From positions 1-64,000 of the forward strand of contig NZ_QJRF01000060.1 of assembly GCF_013393345.1 (NCBI RefSeq): a stretch of DNA of 64,000 bases, written 5' to 3'. The position numbers were made by a program, and so were the translations under genes. Below, piece by piece: positions 1-10,026 of the stretch (position 1 is the first letter of the stretch; every line of letters begins with the position of its first letter). Under the pieces are notes generated by a model. That model did not search any database and was not told the origin of the DNA. It saw nothing but the letters and a program-made list of their open reading frames with translations. Source of the stretch: Pseudomonas taiwanensis. GTDB taxonomy: Bacteria; Pseudomonadota; Gammaproteobacteria; Pseudomonadales; Pseudomonadaceae.

Positions 1-397
1 TGGCGTTGCCGGCGTAGATCGGACGCTTGAAGGTGTCGGCGCTTTCAACGGCGATGATCTCGGAGATCTGGTCGACGTCCAGCAGGGCAGCCACGCGCGG
101 CAGGTAGTTCTTGCCGTTGGTGGTAGCCGGCGCCAGCACGTGGCTGAAGTCGCGGGCGATGGAGGCCACCAGGGGCGCGACGTTTTCCGGCAGCTGGTGC
201 GCGTAGGCCGCGTGGTCGGCGACCAGCACCTTGGAGACGCCAGCGACCTTGGCGGCAGCTTCTGCAGCGGCACCGACGCCCTGGCCAGCGACCAGAACGT
301 GGATATCACCACCGATCTCCTGAGCGGCGGTAACGGTGTTGAGGGTGGCGGCTGCCAGCGCGCTGTTGTTGTGTTCAGCGATTACCAGGATTGCCAT
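1..397 (-). CDS. etfA: Electron transfer flavoprotein alpha subunit, N-terminal part (cut by window edge)
   Basis: This is the first 132 residues of the ETF alpha subunit, which with EtfB forms the FAD-containing heterodimer that carries electrons from acyl-CoA and other dehydrogenases to ETF-ubiquinone oxidoreductase. The N-terminus MAILVIAEHNNS and the following adenine-nucleotide alpha-hydrolase-like fold are characteristic of EtfA. The C-terminal FAD-binding domain lies beyond the left edge, since the family is about 310 residues. The ATG at 395-397 is one base downstream of the etfB stop, so the two genes are translationally coupled in the order etfB-etfA. Confidence 0.97.
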   Translation of the reverse strand, partial: MAILVIAEHNNSALAAATLNTVTAAQEIGGDIHVLVAGQGVGAAAEAAAKVAGVSKVLVADHAAYAHQLPENVAPLVASIARDFSHVLAPATTNGKNYLPRVAALLDVDQISEIIAVESADTFKRPIYAGNA

Positions 398-398
398 C

Positions 399-1148
399 TC
401 AGATCACCTTCGCTTCGTTCTTCAGTTTCTCGACCAGTTCAGCCACGGACTTGACCTTGATACCCGCCTGACGGGCGGCCGGTGCTTCAACTTTCAGGGT
501 CTTGACGGTGGAGGCAGTGGAAACGCCCAGGGCATCCGGGGTCACCACGTCCAGCGGCTTCTTCTTGGCCTTCATGATGTTCGGCAGCGACGCGTAGCGC
601 GGCTCGTTCAGACGCAGGTCGGTGGTGACGATCGCCGGCAGGGCCAGCGCAACGGTCTGCAGACCGCCGTCGATTTCACGGGTGACGTTGACCTTGTCGC
701 CCGCCAGCTCGACCTTGGAGGCGAAGGTGCCCTGGGCATAGCCCGTGAGGGCGCCGAGCATCTGGCCGGTCTGGTTGTTGTCGCTGTCGATGGCCTGCTT
801 GCCGAGGATGACCAGCTGCGGCTGCTCTTTCTCGACCACAGCCTTCAGCAGCTTGGCCACGGTCAGGGAATTCAATTCGTCATTGGACTCGACCAGGATG
901 GCGCGATCAGCGCCCAGGGCCAGGGCGGTGCGCAGCTGCTCCTGGGCACCGCTGCTACCCACGGTCACCACCACCACGTCCGTGGCGATGCCTTGTTCTT
1001 TCAGGCGCACGGCCTCTTCCACGGCAATCTCGCAGAAGGGGTTCAGCGCCATTTTCACGTTGGCGAGGTCGACGCCGGAGTTGTCCGCCTTGACGCGGAC
1101 CTTGACGTTGAAATCGACCACGCGTTTTACCGCGACCAGTACTTTCAT
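399..1148 (-). CDS. etfB: Electron transfer flavoprotein beta subunit
   Basis: A 249-residue EtfB that binds AMP and partners EtfA in electron transfer from beta-oxidation dehydrogenases. The start [14 protein letters not shown] is the conserved beginning of the family, and a longer in-frame extension up to 1184 is unsupported. Family landmarks include the internal stretch [16 protein letters not shown] and the C-terminal region with [10 protein letters not shown]. An AGGAGCCCTGG Shine-Dalgarno lies just before the ATG at 1146-1148. It is followed directly by etfA. Length is normal (about 250). Confidence 0.98.
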   Translation of the reverse strand: MKVLVAVKRVVDFNVKVRVKADNSGVDLANVKMALNPFCEIAVEEAVRLKEQGIATDVVVVTVGSSGAQEQLRTALALGADRAILVESNDELNSLTVAKLLKAVVEKEQPQLVILGKQAIDSDNNQTGQMLGALTGYAQGTFASKVELAGDKVNVTREIDGGLQTVALALPAIVTTDLRLNEPRYASLPNIMKAKKKPLDVVTPDALGVSTASTVKTLKVEAPAARQAGIKVKSVAELVEKLKNEAKVI

Positions 1149-1214
1149 CCAGGGCTCCTGTTGCATGGGACAGAGCGTCCCCATTTCCCTCGAAGGGGAT
1201 CGGTTAAAGGGCTA

Positions 1215-2105
1215 TCAACTATCCAGCCGATGCAGGTCGGCGTGGTGGTCGAAGGGTTGGTAGCGGGATTGCCGGTCGCGCAGGACCTTGATCATTGCGA
1301 CACCGGGATCACGCGGCAGGAACAGACGCCCGCCATTGGCCACCAGGTGGTCCAGCAGGCGTTCCTTTTCGTCGATCAGGCATTCCGGATTGCGGTCGAA
1401 GGCGGTGGTCAGGTCGAGCCTGAGCCAGTGCACAGCGGGCACCAGGTCACCCGCGAACACGATCGGACCGCCAGGCATGTCGATTTCCGGCAGCAGCTGG
1501 CCTGGCGTGTAACCGTCGCTGACATGGAAGCGCCAGCCAGCGCCCAGAAAGTCGCAACGCTTTTCGTCCAGCAGTTTCAGGCGGCCGCTGGCTTCCAGTT
1601 GCCGGATGATCTGCGGCACGAACAGCGCGCGATCACGGGGATGCGGATGCCGGGCCCGCAGCCAGTGGCGCCGACCGGTCAGATAGCGCGCTACCGGGAA
1701 CAGCAGCCTGGGGGCATTGCCCTCGCGGACTGCCTCTTCCACATCATGGGGCAGCACCGCGTGGAGGTGGGTCAGGACCACGGCATGGATCTGCCCTTCC
1801 CCCAGACCATGACGGGCAAGGCTGTCCAGCAGACCCTGGGCCTGCGGCTGGCAACGGCAGGTGCGCGGGGGCGGCGCCAGGAGCGCATCGGTCCCGGCCA
1901 TGACCAGGATGTTCAGGCCGTCCTGCTGCACCAGCAGCGCGCGACTCGCCATCTCAACCTGGTTGTCGTAGTCGGGGCTCATCCACTCGATCCAGGCACG
2001 CCGCGGCGTACTGCCGAACACGGCGCCACCATCGAGCTTGCGGCTCCTGCCGGTTAACGTGGAAAGACTGCGGTTCACAACACTCACCTCTCTGAACAGG
2101 CCCAT
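1215..2105 (-). CDS. MBL-fold protein with degenerate metal site
   Basis: A 296-residue protein with the overall order of a metallo-beta-lactamase-fold hydrolase of the quorum-quenching lactonase-like branch. Motif I reads HLHAVLPHD where HxHxDH is expected, so the first two His are kept but the metal-binding Asp and His are lost. The TPGHTPGH-like loop reads SDGYTPGQ. The bridging Asp is kept in FAGDL. The final HDP-type motif reads PRDP, with Arg for His. The fold is probably intact but ordinary dinuclear catalysis is unlikely; it may be a pseudoenzyme or bind another ligand. The start is uncertain: MGLF at 2105 is followed by a second possible start at M42 (1982). It lies upstream of etfB on the same strand with a 66-base gap. 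Confidence 0.8.
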   Translation of the reverse strand: MGLFREVSVVNRSLSTLTGRSRKLDGGAVFGSTPRRAWIEWMSPDYDNQVEMASRALLVQQDGLNILVMAGTDALLAPPPRTCRCQPQAQGLLDSLARHGLGEGQIHAVVLTHLHAVLPHDVEEAVREGNAPRLLFPVARYLTGRRHWLRARHPHPRDRALFVPQIIRQLEASGRLKLLDEKRCDFLGAGWRFHVSDGYTPGQLLPEIDMPGGPIVFAGDLVPAVHWLRLDLTTAFDRNPECLIDEKERLLDHLVANGGRLFLPRDPGVAMIKVLRDRQSRYQPFDHHADLHRLDS

Positions 2106-2225
2106 GGCTCGACGGAGCCATGGGCACTGACAGCCTATTCAGGATGCGAGTGTCTTTCCCCACCCCCAATGGGGTGGGAAATGGATAACCGATGGGAGGC
2201 ACGTGCGAATTGGGCTGGGCTTTGT

Positions 2226-2288
2226 GTAGGAGCGAGCTTGCTCGCGAAAGCCCTGGCTCGGGAGCTTCGCGAGCAAGCTCGCTCCTAC
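2226..2288. repeat. REP-type palindrome (family A)
   Basis: Inverted arms GTAGGAGCGAGCTTGCTCGC and its complement enclose a short variable loop. This is the first of several copies in intergenic DNA of this window. It sits between two genes on the minus strand. Confidence 0.92.
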
Positions 2289-2368
2289 AAGTGCAAGTCC
2301 CGTGCGTTACGGTCGGGCCGCGCGTTGGGCTTCGCGTAGCTCAGCCACAACCTACAAAAGCCGGGCGG

Positions 2369-4000
2369 CTAGCTCGGAATGGCTAGCGGCAGGGAAAGGT
2401 GGACGACTTGCTCGGGCTCGGCGCTGTAACGGCCTGCCAGGAAGGTCGTCAACTGCTCCGCGAGGCGCCGGTCGATGTCATGGGGCTTTCTTCGAACCGG
2501 CGAGGCTACAGGAGGGCCGGACAGTTGCAGCGTGAGTTCGACGATCCCGGCGGGGGCCACCGTACCTTGCAGGCTGACCAGGATGGCCCCGCCGGGGCTC
2601 GGTCTGGCAGCGCGGCTCAGCAGTACGTCGATCAGGTGCAGGAAGTGCTCCTCGTCCACCCAGACGGCGGGAATCGAGTCCTGGTAATTGAGGTCGATCT
2701 GGATGCCCGGATACTCGCCGGTCGCTTTCCAGGCCTCCACCCCCTGCCGGACCAGATCGACCGCTGAGCATGGGGATGGAGAAAGGGTCAGGCCACCCCC
2801 TGCGATATCGGCGAAAAGACTGAGCCTCGCTGCGAGCCTGTGAATGGGCGAAACGTTGCCGGCTTGCGGCAGCAGGTCGAGGCCGGACTGGAGATCGCCA
2901 GCCAGGCTACGCAGCAACTCGACATCGTGCCTGTGCCGCGCTTCGGCCTGTTCCTTGGCATTGCGTAGCGCTTGCACCAAACGGTTGTGCTCGCTGAGGT
3001 CGACCATCCCGCCGAGCATGCCGAGCACGCGTCCTTGCGCATTGCGAAAGGGAAAAAGCCAAGCGTGTACCAACCGCCTCTGCCCGAAGATTTCAACCAT
3101 GCCATCGCCGCTGAAGGATGTCTCGTCCTCGATCAATCCCAGGTAGCGCCGCAGGACACGAGCACCAAGCTCGGGCGTGAACCACCCTCCCTCGCCGATT
3201 CGAGTGCCTTCGACGCGCTCAGACGTCGTTTGGTAGTAATTGAGAAAGCGTTGATTGCAGAGCAGCAGCCGACCTTCACGGTCGCGTACGTACATCGCGT
3301 AGGGGGAGTCCTCGACCAAGGGCCGCAGGCGGTCCAGTTCATTGGCCCATTCGCTGGGTGCAGGCGTCAGCTCGATGCTATGGGAATCGGGACGGCAAAG
3401 GCCGTTGCGCTGGGCAATCTCGACCAGCTCCACCAGTGAGCCCGCATGCAGCTTCTCGAGAAGCCGCGTCTTGTAGGTGCTGACCGTCTTGAAACTGAGA
3501 ACCAGCTCATCGGCAATCTGCTGGTTGGTATACCCCTGGGCCAGATGGTGCAGGACCGTCAGCTCCCGCGCGGAGAGCTGGCCAAGCTCGTCCGGCTGCG
3601 GTTCCCCGCCTGCCTCCAGGACCCGGGGAAAGTAGCTGCGTCCATGCAATGCGGCGCTGATGGCCAGGTTCAGCTCGGCGGGCTGGTCCTGCTTGCTGAC
3701 GAACCCCGATGCCCCCAGGGCCTGGCAGCGCGGCGCAAACTGGCGGACGTTGTGGGCGCTGAATACCACGACCTTCAACTGCTCGTCATGGCCGCGAAGC
3801 CGTCGCACCAGTTCCAGCCCGCCATGTCGCGGAATCGACAACTCGAGGATGACCAGATCAGGGCGCAGTTCCCTTGCCATGGCAAGCGCCTGCGAGCCGC
3901 AGTCGGCCATGGCCAGCACTTCGTGGCCCAGTTGTTCGACCTGCGCCTTCAAGGCCCTGCACAAGAGTGGCTGGTCATCGACGATCAGAATCCGGCTCAC
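2369..4000 (-). CDS. Hybrid response regulator: REC(E53)-LuxR HTH-PAS-degenerate kinase module
   Basis: A 543-residue signalling protein. Residues 1-120 are a receiver domain with the acidic pair D8-D9, S81 and K103 in place, but the phospho-acceptor position carries Glu53 (codon GAG at 3842-3844; motif LVILELSIP). Residues 139-200 are a NarL/FixJ-type HTH. Residues about 225-345 are a PAS domain, followed by a coiled coil and a region resembling HisKA/HATPase but lacking both the phospho-His box and recognisable G-boxes. A C-terminal sensor half after an HTH is unusual for this family. Glu may mimic a permanently phosphorylated receiver. It is transcribed divergently from the autotransporter at 4154, its likely target; this last point is inference. 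Confidence 0.85.
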   Translation of the reverse strand: MSRILIVDDQPLLCRALKAQVEQLGHEVLAMADCGSQALAMARELRPDLVILELSIPRHGGLELVRRLRGHDEQLKVVVFSAHNVRQFAPRCQALGASGFVSKQDQPAELNLAISAALHGRSYFPRVLEAGGEPQPDELGQLSARELTVLHHLAQGYTNQQIADELVLSFKTVSTYKTRLLEKLHAGSLVELVEIAQRNGLCRPDSHSIELTPAPSEWANELDRLRPLVEDSPYAMYVRDREGRLLLCNQRFLNYYQTTSERVEGTRIGEGGWFTPELGARVLRRYLGLIEDETSFSGDGMVEIFGQRRLVHAWLFPFRNAQGRVLGMLGGMVDLSEHNRLVQALRNAKEQAEARHRHDVELLRSLAGDLQSGLDLLPQAGNVSPIHRLAARLSLFADIAGGGLTLSPSPCSAVDLVRQGVEAWKATGEYPGIQIDLNYQDSIPAVWVDEEHFLHLIDVLLSRAARPSPGGAILVSLQGTVAPAGIVELTLQLSGPPVASPVRRKPHDIDRRLAEQLTTFLAGRYSAEPEQVVHLSLPLAIPS

Positions 4001-4044
4001 CTTACGTTCCTTCGCTCATGCCTCGTCCAAGCCTAGATCACCGC

Positions 4045-4097
4045 AACTAATTGGGATTACTCCTACAAGACGTGGCATGCACTCCTACGGATTAGTT
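4045..4097. promoter_or_regulatory. Divergent regulatory region with paired ACTCCTAC sites
   Basis: The 153-bp space between the response regulator and the autotransporter contains two direct ACTCCTAC repeats (4059-4066 and 4081-4088) 22 bp apart. They lie inside an inverted pair AACTAAT (4045-4051) and ATTAGTT (4091-4097). The spacing of about two helical turns suits a dimeric LuxR-type regulator. The site is inferred from the sequence only. Confidence 0.45.
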
Positions 4098-4153
4098 AGG
4101 TAGCTAAGAAAATACTGCTCTCCAGGCAAACCCCTTGCGTCCTGGAGATCATC

Positions 4154-7100
4154 ATGAAAAAGCCACCCCGCCCCAGTGCCCCGCTTGTTCTCGACGATCT
4201 GCGCCACAACACGCTGGCGCATGTCATCAGCGTGGGACTCGCCACCCTGTTCAGCATCCGTATCGCGGAGGCCGAAGCCATGGATACGCTGCTCACCACC
4301 GAGCCGGAGGAGTTGAACCGGCCGTCTGCGGCGAGCCTGGACCTCGACAGCCAGCCCGAAGCCGGGCAATTGCCGCCGTCCTACCTGGAAGTGGCGATGC
4401 AGGCTGCCCAAGAAGCGCCCCAGGTGTTCATGGCCCGCGCCCTGCTGGGTGCGCCGGCGCCCATCACCCTGACCACGGCAGGCGCGGTGGGAATCGCGAG
4501 CTCAGGCAGCCATGCCGATCAGGTGATCAAGCTGGGCGCTACTGGCACCACAGGCATCGAGGCAGGTGCCGGCGACGATATCCAGTTCGCCAGCGGTCGT
4601 GTGGAGAGCAGCGCGCTGAATGCGACCCAGGCCAGGAACCAGATCGGTGTTCACGTCACTGACGGCGGCCATGTCGCGATCACCGGCAGTGATGTGGTGC
4701 TGGAGCCGAAGACCGGGGCGGGCGCCGTCATCACGGCCAGCGACATGACTGGCATGATCGTCGATGGCGGCGCTTCCATCTCGCTGACCGATAGCAACGT
4801 GCTGGTCGGCGGTGGCGCCAAGGGCAACAACAATCGTGGCGTCGTCATCACGGGTTCTGGCTCCGCGGCAGATATTTCCGGCGGCGCGGTCAGCACCTCC
4901 TCGTGGGGCGCGGTTGGCCTGAAGGTAGAGGGTGGAGCGGCAGCACACCTGAGCGATGGCGTGAGTGTCACGACCAGCGGCGCGCGCAGCACCACGACGG
5001 GTGGCAGCCATGCTGTGCAGGTGACCGGCGCCGGTAGCCAGCTCCTCGTCAACGAGGCCAGCGTCAGCACCAGCGGCGGATCGGCTTATGGCATGCGCAT
5101 CGAAGATGGCGCCAGCGTCGAGATGAGCGGCACCGACGTGAATACCTCGGGCGGCAATGGCCACGGCATCCTGGTGGACGGCAGCAGCGCCACCGTCACC
5201 GGTGGGCATGTCGGCACCTCCGGCAAAGGCTCGGTTGGCGTCTGGGCGCGCAACGGCGCCACGGTCATCCTCGGCGGCGCCGAGGTGGTCACCAGTGGCG
5301 CTGGCGTGTCCACATCTGCGCCCGTGGATGGCGAAAAGGCCTTGAGCCTGAGTCATGGCCTGCTGGCCAGCGGCGCGAACACCCGGATCGAGGGCAGCGA
5401 TATCGCCCTCTCGATAGGTGGCAGCAGTGCCAGCGCGGCGCGCGCCGAGGACGGCGGCCGGATAATCCTGAGCAACAGTGCGGTAGAGGTCGTCAGTGCG
5501 GCTACCAGTACCGCCACGACCGCGGCGCTGCATGCGCTGGCCGGCGGCCAGATAACCGGTTCGGACCTCGACCTGATTACGCTGGGCGCCAACGTCGGGG
5601 GAGCACGTGCGGAAGGTGCCGGCAGCAGCGTGGCACTGGACGCCAGCACGTTGACCGTCGCCGGCGGCGGCAGCATCGCCAACCCGGCGGCGGCAGCTCG
5701 CGCGATGGACGGGGGCAGTATTGTCGTGGAGAACTCGAAACTCCTGGCCCAAGGCACCTTTGGCCATGGCGTATCCGGCGAAGGTGCCGGCTCTCATGTG
5801 CGCGTCGCCAACAGCGACCTGACCACCGAAGGCGCACGTTCGATGGGCGTCTATCTGAAGGGGGGAGCGACCGGCGAAGTCGACGACAGCCGCATCCTGG
5901 TCACCGCCGCCCCTGGCGCTGTCGGCCCCTGGTCACCCGGCGTGCTGGTGGAAGGCGCGGGCTCCAGCCTGGCCCTGTCCCGCAGCGACGTGCACACCAC
6001 CCAAGGCAGCAGCATCGGCGTGCGTGCTCAGGATGGCGCGGCCATCAGCATCGACAGAGGCTCGGTGACCACCGACGGCAACTACTCGACCGCGATCGCC
6101 GGCAGCCAGTCGACCATCAGCGTCAACAACGTCTCCGTCACCACCCACGGCAATGACAATGCCATGGGGATACTGGCCGATGTCGGCGCCACCGTGACCG
6201 TCAGCGACAGCGCGATCACTACCACGGGCAACGGTTCACCGGTCGCCTCCAACCTGACCTTTCCCCACGGGCTGGCGTCGCGCAATCCGGGCGCCCTTCT
6301 CAGCGCCACCCGTACCAGCGTGGTGACCCAGGGCTCCCAGGCCTACGGCGCCGCGGTCGACGATGGCGGCAGCATGCTCCTCGACGATGTTTCTGTACGC
6401 ACTGAGGGCGCCTACTCGGTCGGTTTGTATGCCGGCATCGGCTCGATCAAACCGGGCCCGGTGAGCCTGGACGCCAGCAACGTGACGGTGAACACCCTGG
6501 GCGATCACGCCGCCGGCGCTCTGGTCAGCCGTCGCTACCAGGACGAAACCGCCACCCTCAACCTGAGCAATGCCAGCGTGCATACCGAGGGTCTGCAGTC
6601 CCACGGCCTGCAGGCCGAATCCGGCGCGGCCCTGTCCGCCGCCAACAGCGTGGTCACCAGCAATGGCATCGGCGCATTGGGCGCCATCGCCAACAACGGC
6701 AGTACTGTCGAGCTGGACCAGGTCGGCATCACCACCACCGGCATCGCCGGTCACGGCGCGGTGGCCAAGCACGGTGGCAGCATCAGCGGCAGCGACCTGG
6801 TTATCTCGGCCAGCGGCGATCACGCCTCCGCGCTGTACGCGCAAGGCACCGAGGCGCAGAAGGGTGAAGTCGACCTGAGCAATGCCGTGCTGAGCAACCG
6901 CGACGGCGCCGGTATCGCCGTCGCTGGCGTTGCCGACATCGCCCTCGAGAATGCCATCGTCGGGGGTAGCGGCCAGTGGCTGAACGTCGACAGCTCGGTG
7001 GCCAGCGACGGTACCTCCGTACCGGACATGGGCACGGGGCAATGGCAAGGGATAGGCCAATCGTTCGACGCTGCCGGCCATGCCACCCTCGATCTCTCGG

Positions 7101-8893
7101 GCTCGATAGTGACCGGCTCGGCCGCCACCGCTGCCGGCAGCCACTCCAGCGTGACCCTGCGCGAAGCCAGCATCTGGCACCTGACGGGGGACTCGAATCT
7201 GAGCACCTTGAACGCCGACACCAGCCTGATCGACTTCAGCGCGCCCGTCGGCGGCCAGTACAAGAGGCTGACCGTCAACGATTACCAGGGCGACAACGCC
7301 ACCCTTGCATTGAATACCTACCTGTACGACGACGACTCACCTTCCGATCAACTGGTGATCGACGGCGGCAAGGCCAGTGGCAGCAGCAATCTGTGGATCA
7401 GGAACGCGGGCGGCCCCGGGGCACTGACCCAGGGCAATGGCATCAAGGTCGTGGACGCGATCAACCAGGGCACCACGGACGCAGACGCCTTCCGCCTGCT
7501 CCATCACGTCAAGGCCGGCCCCTACGAGTACACCCTGTATCGCTCCAGCCTGGACGACAGCAACGCGGACGCCTGGTACCTGCGCTCGACCAAGGATGCA
7601 GACCCTATTGATCCTGTTGACCCCGTCGATCCCGTTGATCCGGTCGATCCTGTGGACCCGGTTGATCCCGTTGACCCGGTCGACCCTGTGGACCCGGTCG
7701 ATCCCGTTGACCCGGTCGACCCTGTGGACCCGGTCGATCCCGTTAATCCGATCGACCCTGTGGACCCGGTCGATCCCGTTGATCCGATCGACCCTGTGGA
7801 CCCAGTCGATCCCGTTGACCCGGTCGACCCTGTGAGCCCGGTCGCCCCCGTGGAGCCGGAAGAACCCACTGTCCCGGAACGCCCGCTTCCTCCCCAGGTC
7901 CCCAACTATCGCGCCGAAACTTCGCTCTACAGCGCCATCCCGAACCTGGCCCTGCACTTCGGCCATGCCATGGTGGACACACTGCATGAGCGCGTTGGCG
8001 AGGAAGTCCGCCGCTCCGTGGACCCGTTGCCTGCTGAAGAAGTCGAGGAGTACGGCCCATCGCTCGGCTGGGGACGGCTGATCTATCGCCAGGGCGAAGA
8101 TGAGCTGGCCAATGGCGCCGACTACGACTACCACCTGCAAGCCTTCCAGGTCGGCCTCGACCTCCTCCGCTTCGAAGATACGGACGGGAGCACCGACCAG
8201 CTCGGCCTCTCCCTCTTCGCCGGCAAGATGTCCGCAGGCGTCACCCACTCGGACGGTGAAGCGGCCGGCAACGACGACCTGCGCGGCTACGGTGTCGGTG
8301 GCTACTGGACGCACTTCGGCCCGGAAGGCTGGTATGTCGATGGCGTTCTGCAGTTCAGCCACATCGACGTCGATGCGCAGTCCGAAGACATGGCCGAACT
8401 GAAAACCAAGGGGAACGGTGTCACGGCGTCTGTGGAAGCGGGGTATCCGTTCGCGGTCAACGACGACAAGACGTTGAAGATCGAGCCGCAAGCCCAACTG
8501 ATCGTCAGCAAGTTCAAGCTCGAAGACAGCCACGATGCCGCCGCCGATGTCGAGTTCGACGATGTCGACTCCCTGACGGGCCGCCTCGGTGTACGAATCG
8601 ACAAGGACTGGTTCCGGGAGAACGACAAGGGCGAAGTGCAACGCACCAATGCCTGGATACGGCCGAGCATCTGGCACGAGTTCAAGGGTCAGCCGAAAAC
8701 GGAATTCTCTTCGGCACAAGGCAAGGTGCCCTTCGTCTCCGACATGGGCGGGTCGTCACTGGAGATCAACCTGGGTGTCGACCACCAGATCGATGAAGAC
8801 ACGTCCCTGACGTTCTCCGCGGGTTACCAGAAAGGACTGGACGATGAGAGCAAAGGGCTCGAAGGGATGATCGGGGTGAAGGTGAAATTCTGA
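4154..8893 (+). CDS. Large autotransporter (type Va secretion) with (DPV)n linker
   Basis: A 1579-residue surface protein. The N-terminus has a hydrophobic stretch ending near IRIAEAEA that can act as a signal peptide. Residues about 90-1050 are a pertactin-like beta-helix passenger made of repeated G-A-G/DGGS-type turns with Thr/Ser-rich strands. Residues about 1149-1235 are a tandem Asp-Pro-Val linker of roughly 26 triplets. Residues about 1310-1579 form the autotransporter beta-barrel, ending in a terminal Phe (VKVKF) as needed for Bam recognition. No catalytic triad was recognised in the passenger, so an adhesin or biofilm role is more likely than a protease. GGAG precedes the ATG. It is transcribed away from the response regulator at 2369-4000. 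Confidence 0.93.
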   Translation: MKKPPRPSAPLVLDDLRHNTLAHVISVGLATLFSIRIAEAEAMDTLLTTEPEELNRPSAASLDLDSQPEAGQLPPSYLEVAMQAAQEAPQVFMARALLGAPAPITLTTAGAVGIASSGSHADQVIKLGATGTTGIEAGAGDDIQFASGRVESSALNATQARNQIGVHVTDGGHVAITGSDVVLEPKTGAGAVITASDMTGMIVDGGASISLTDSNVLVGGGAKGNNNRGVVITGSGSAADISGGAVSTSSWGAVGLKVEGGAAAHLSDGVSVTTSGARSTTTGGSHAVQVTGAGSQLLVNEASVSTSGGSAYGMRIEDGASVEMSGTDVNTSGGNGHGILVDGSSATVTGGHVGTSGKGSVGVWARNGATVILGGAEVVTSGAGVSTSAPVDGEKALSLSHGLLASGANTRIEGSDIALSIGGSSASAARAEDGGRIILSNSAVEVVSAATSTATTAALHALAGGQITGSDLDLITLGANVGGARAEGAGSSVALDASTLTVAGGGSIANPAAAARAMDGGSIVVENSKLLAQGTFGHGVSGEGAGSHVRVANSDLTTEGARSMGVYLKGGATGEVDDSRILVTAAPGAVGPWSPGVLVEGAGSSLALSRSDVHTTQGSSIGVRAQDGAAISIDRGSVTTDGNYSTAIAGSQSTISVNNVSVTTHGNDNAMGILADVGATVTVSDSAITTTGNGSPVASNLTFPHGLASRNPGALLSATRTSVVTQGSQAYGAAVDDGGSMLLDDVSVRTEGAYSVGLYAGIGSIKPGPVSLDASNVTVNTLGDHAAGALVSRRYQDETATLNLSNASVHTEGLQSHGLQAESGAALSAANSVVTSNGIGALGAIANNGSTVELDQVGITTTGIAGHGAVAKHGGSISGSDLVISASGDHASALYAQGTEAQKGEVDLSNAVLSNRDGAGIAVAGVADIALENAIVGGSGQWLNVDSSVASDGTSVPDMGTGQWQGIGQSFDAAGHATLDLSGSIVTGSAATAAGSHSSVTLREASIWHLTGDSNLSTLNADTSLIDFSAPVGGQYKRLTVNDYQGDNATLALNTYLYDDDSPSDQLVIDGGKASGSSNLWIRNAGGPGALTQGNGIKVVDAINQGTTDADAFRLLHHVKAGPYEYTLYRSSLDDSNADAWYLRSTKDADPIDPVDPVDPVDPVDPVDPVDPVDPVDPVDPVDPVDPVDPVDPVDPVNPIDPVDPVDPVDPIDPVDPVDPVDPVDPVSPVAPVEPEEPTVPERPLPPQVPNYRAETSLYSAIPNLALHFGHAMVDTLHERVGEEVRRSVDPLPAEEVEEYGPSLGWGRLIYRQGEDELANGADYDYHLQAFQVGLDLLRFEDTDGSTDQLGLSLFAGKMSAGVTHSDGEAAGNDDLRGYGVGGYWTHFGPEGWYVDGVLQFSHIDVDAQSEDMAELKTKGNGVTASVEAGYPFAVNDDKTLKIEPQAQLIVSKFKLEDSHDAAADVEFDDVDSLTGRLGVRIDKDWFRENDKGEVQRTNAWIRPSIWHEFKGQPKTEFSSAQGKVPFVSDMGGSSLEINLGVDHQIDEDTSLTFSAGYQKGLDDESKGLEGMIGVKVKF
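7600..7850 (+). repeat. Tandem GAYCCNGTN repeat coding the Asp-Pro-Val linker
   Basis: Nine-base units coding Asp-Pro-Val (with occasional DPI, NPI and SPV) run for about 250 bp inside the autotransporter gene, between passenger and barrel. Larger 36-base periodicity is visible because the codon choices also repeat. Such an array is prone to length change in steps of three codons without loss of frame. Confidence 0.9.
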
Positions 8894-8922
8894 ATGGCAT
8901 CGACCTCGCGGTGTTTGCACAT

Positions 8923-8984
8923 GTAGGAGCGAGCTTGCTCGCGAATCTTCGGAGTCCGGTCTTTCGCGAGCAGCTCGCTCCTAC
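8923..8984. repeat. REP-type palindrome (family A)
   Basis: Arms GTAGGAGCGAGCTTGCTCGC and the near-complement flank a 20-base centre, 30 bp after the autotransporter stop. It may help end transcription or stabilise the mRNA 3' end. Confidence 0.9.
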
Positions 8985-9296
8985 ACAAAGCTACCGAAAT
9001 ATTCCTTGAACAAGATCGCCACACGCGTGATCGGAACCTGTGTGAGGCGGCGATCAGCGGCGTCTCTGCAGGCCCCCCGACCACCTCCTGCCTGGCACGC
9101 TGACCGCCGTCTCCACGAACCGACTTGCCGGCAGTGACGCGTACCGCCCTCCCCCCGCGCTGCATCGACGAATGGCCTCGAACGAATTCATTCCACGTCT
9201 GCTCGAATCTGATGTGAGACGGTTTATCGCGAAGCCCGGTGCAGGTACGACAGACCACGGTCTGGGCTCCCTGTAACAGCCCGCAGACCGACTCAC
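8985..9296 (+). other. Gene-free stretch ending in a strong terminator; possible small RNA
   Basis: No convincing ORF is present on either strand: the minus-strand frame across it runs through two REP elements and resembles nothing known. The stretch ends at a textbook intrinsic terminator (9297-9335) some 400 bp after the preceding gene, which suggests that a short untranslated transcript may begin within it. Confidence 0.3.
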
Positions 9297-9335
9297 GAGC
9301 CGCAGCATCCCGTGGATTGCTGCGGCTCCTTTTTG
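9297..9335 (+). terminator. Intrinsic terminator
   Basis: The stem GAGCCGCAGCA pairs with TGCTGCGGCTC around a 10-base loop and is followed by CTTTTTG. The T-run is on the plus strand only. Confidence 0.85.
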
Positions 9336-9347
9336 CGCGACTCACAT

Positions 9348-9410
9348 GTAGGAGCGAGCTTGCTCGCGAACCTTCGGAGCCGCGTCCTTCGCGAGCAAGC
9401 TCGCTCCTAC
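9348..9410. repeat. REP-type palindrome (family A)
   Basis: Perfect arms GTAGGAGCGAGCTTGCTCGC / GCGAGCAAGCTCGCTCCTAC lie directly after the terminator at 9297. Confidence 0.92.
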
Positions 9411-9535
9411 ACAACCCAGCCGCGCATCCCCGAAGTCCCAGACCACTGAGCAATCAGTTGGCACTTATTTCTTTCTCCCCCATTCGAACCTGTAAGGCGC
9501 CGGGGATCGCCCGTGCCCTAACGTCAGGACTAGCC

Positions 9536-9979
9536 ATGATCAGCCACGAACTCTATTCCGTGGAGGCGAACAGCCGCGCCAGCGCCAGTCTCGCCGACCA
9601 GGTCGCTCGCTTCCTTGCGGACGGCGGACGAATCGAAGAAGCACCACCGTTGGAACCCAAACCCAGGCCAGCACGTCGCGAAGTCGAGCCGGCGCCACAT
9701 GCCTCGAAGCTCCCCACCACGGAGCCGAAACCCGTAAAGCAGAACCCGGACACGCTCGCAGCCAGGCAACGGGCCAGGCGTGCCGAACTCGCACCCGAGG
9801 TGCGCGAACTGGCCAAGACGACCAATGCGAGACAGATCGCGATACGCCTCGGCATCGGGATGACCATCCTGCGCACCATCGGGCGCGAGTACGACATCAT
9901 CTTCATCCCGGCCCGGTCATCGGCCCTGGTCGCCGCCGAGCTCGCCTCAGCGGAAAGGTTGAACGACTCCGAAACCTGA
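9536..9979 (+). CDS. Small protein with C-terminal helix-turn-helix
   Basis: A 147-residue soluble protein. Residues 1-35 are a short helical region. Residues about 36-80 are Pro/Lys/Arg-rich and probably disordered. Residues about 85-125 (ELAKTTNARQIAIRLGIGMT) have the A-x-x-IAxRLGI pattern of a helix-turn-helix. It may be a DNA-binding regulator or accessory protein; the precise family is not recognised. ATG 9536 has AGGAC upstream; a longer reading from 9239 would cross the terminator and REP and is rejected. The proline-rich peptide gene starts 47 bp downstream. Confidence 0.7.
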   Translation: MISHELYSVEANSRASASLADQVARFLADGGRIEEAPPLEPKPRPARREVEPAPHASKLPTTEPKPVKQNPDTLAARQRARRAELAPEVRELAKTTNARQIAIRLGIGMTILRTIGREYDIIFIPARSSALVAAELASAERLNDSET

Positions 9980-10026
9980 TACCTCGAACGGTTGAGGCCA
10001 AATTCCGGCCTCACGTGAGGTGATGT

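Noticed and set aside
336-2057. 573-codon plus-strand ORF
   Set aside because: Antisense of etfB and the MBL-fold gene; His/Gln-rich shadow with no ribosome site or domain.
8923-9410. REP pair considered as CRISPR or tandem phage attachment sites
   Set aside because: Each is a single palindrome with no regular spacers; consistent with ordinary Pseudomonas REPs.
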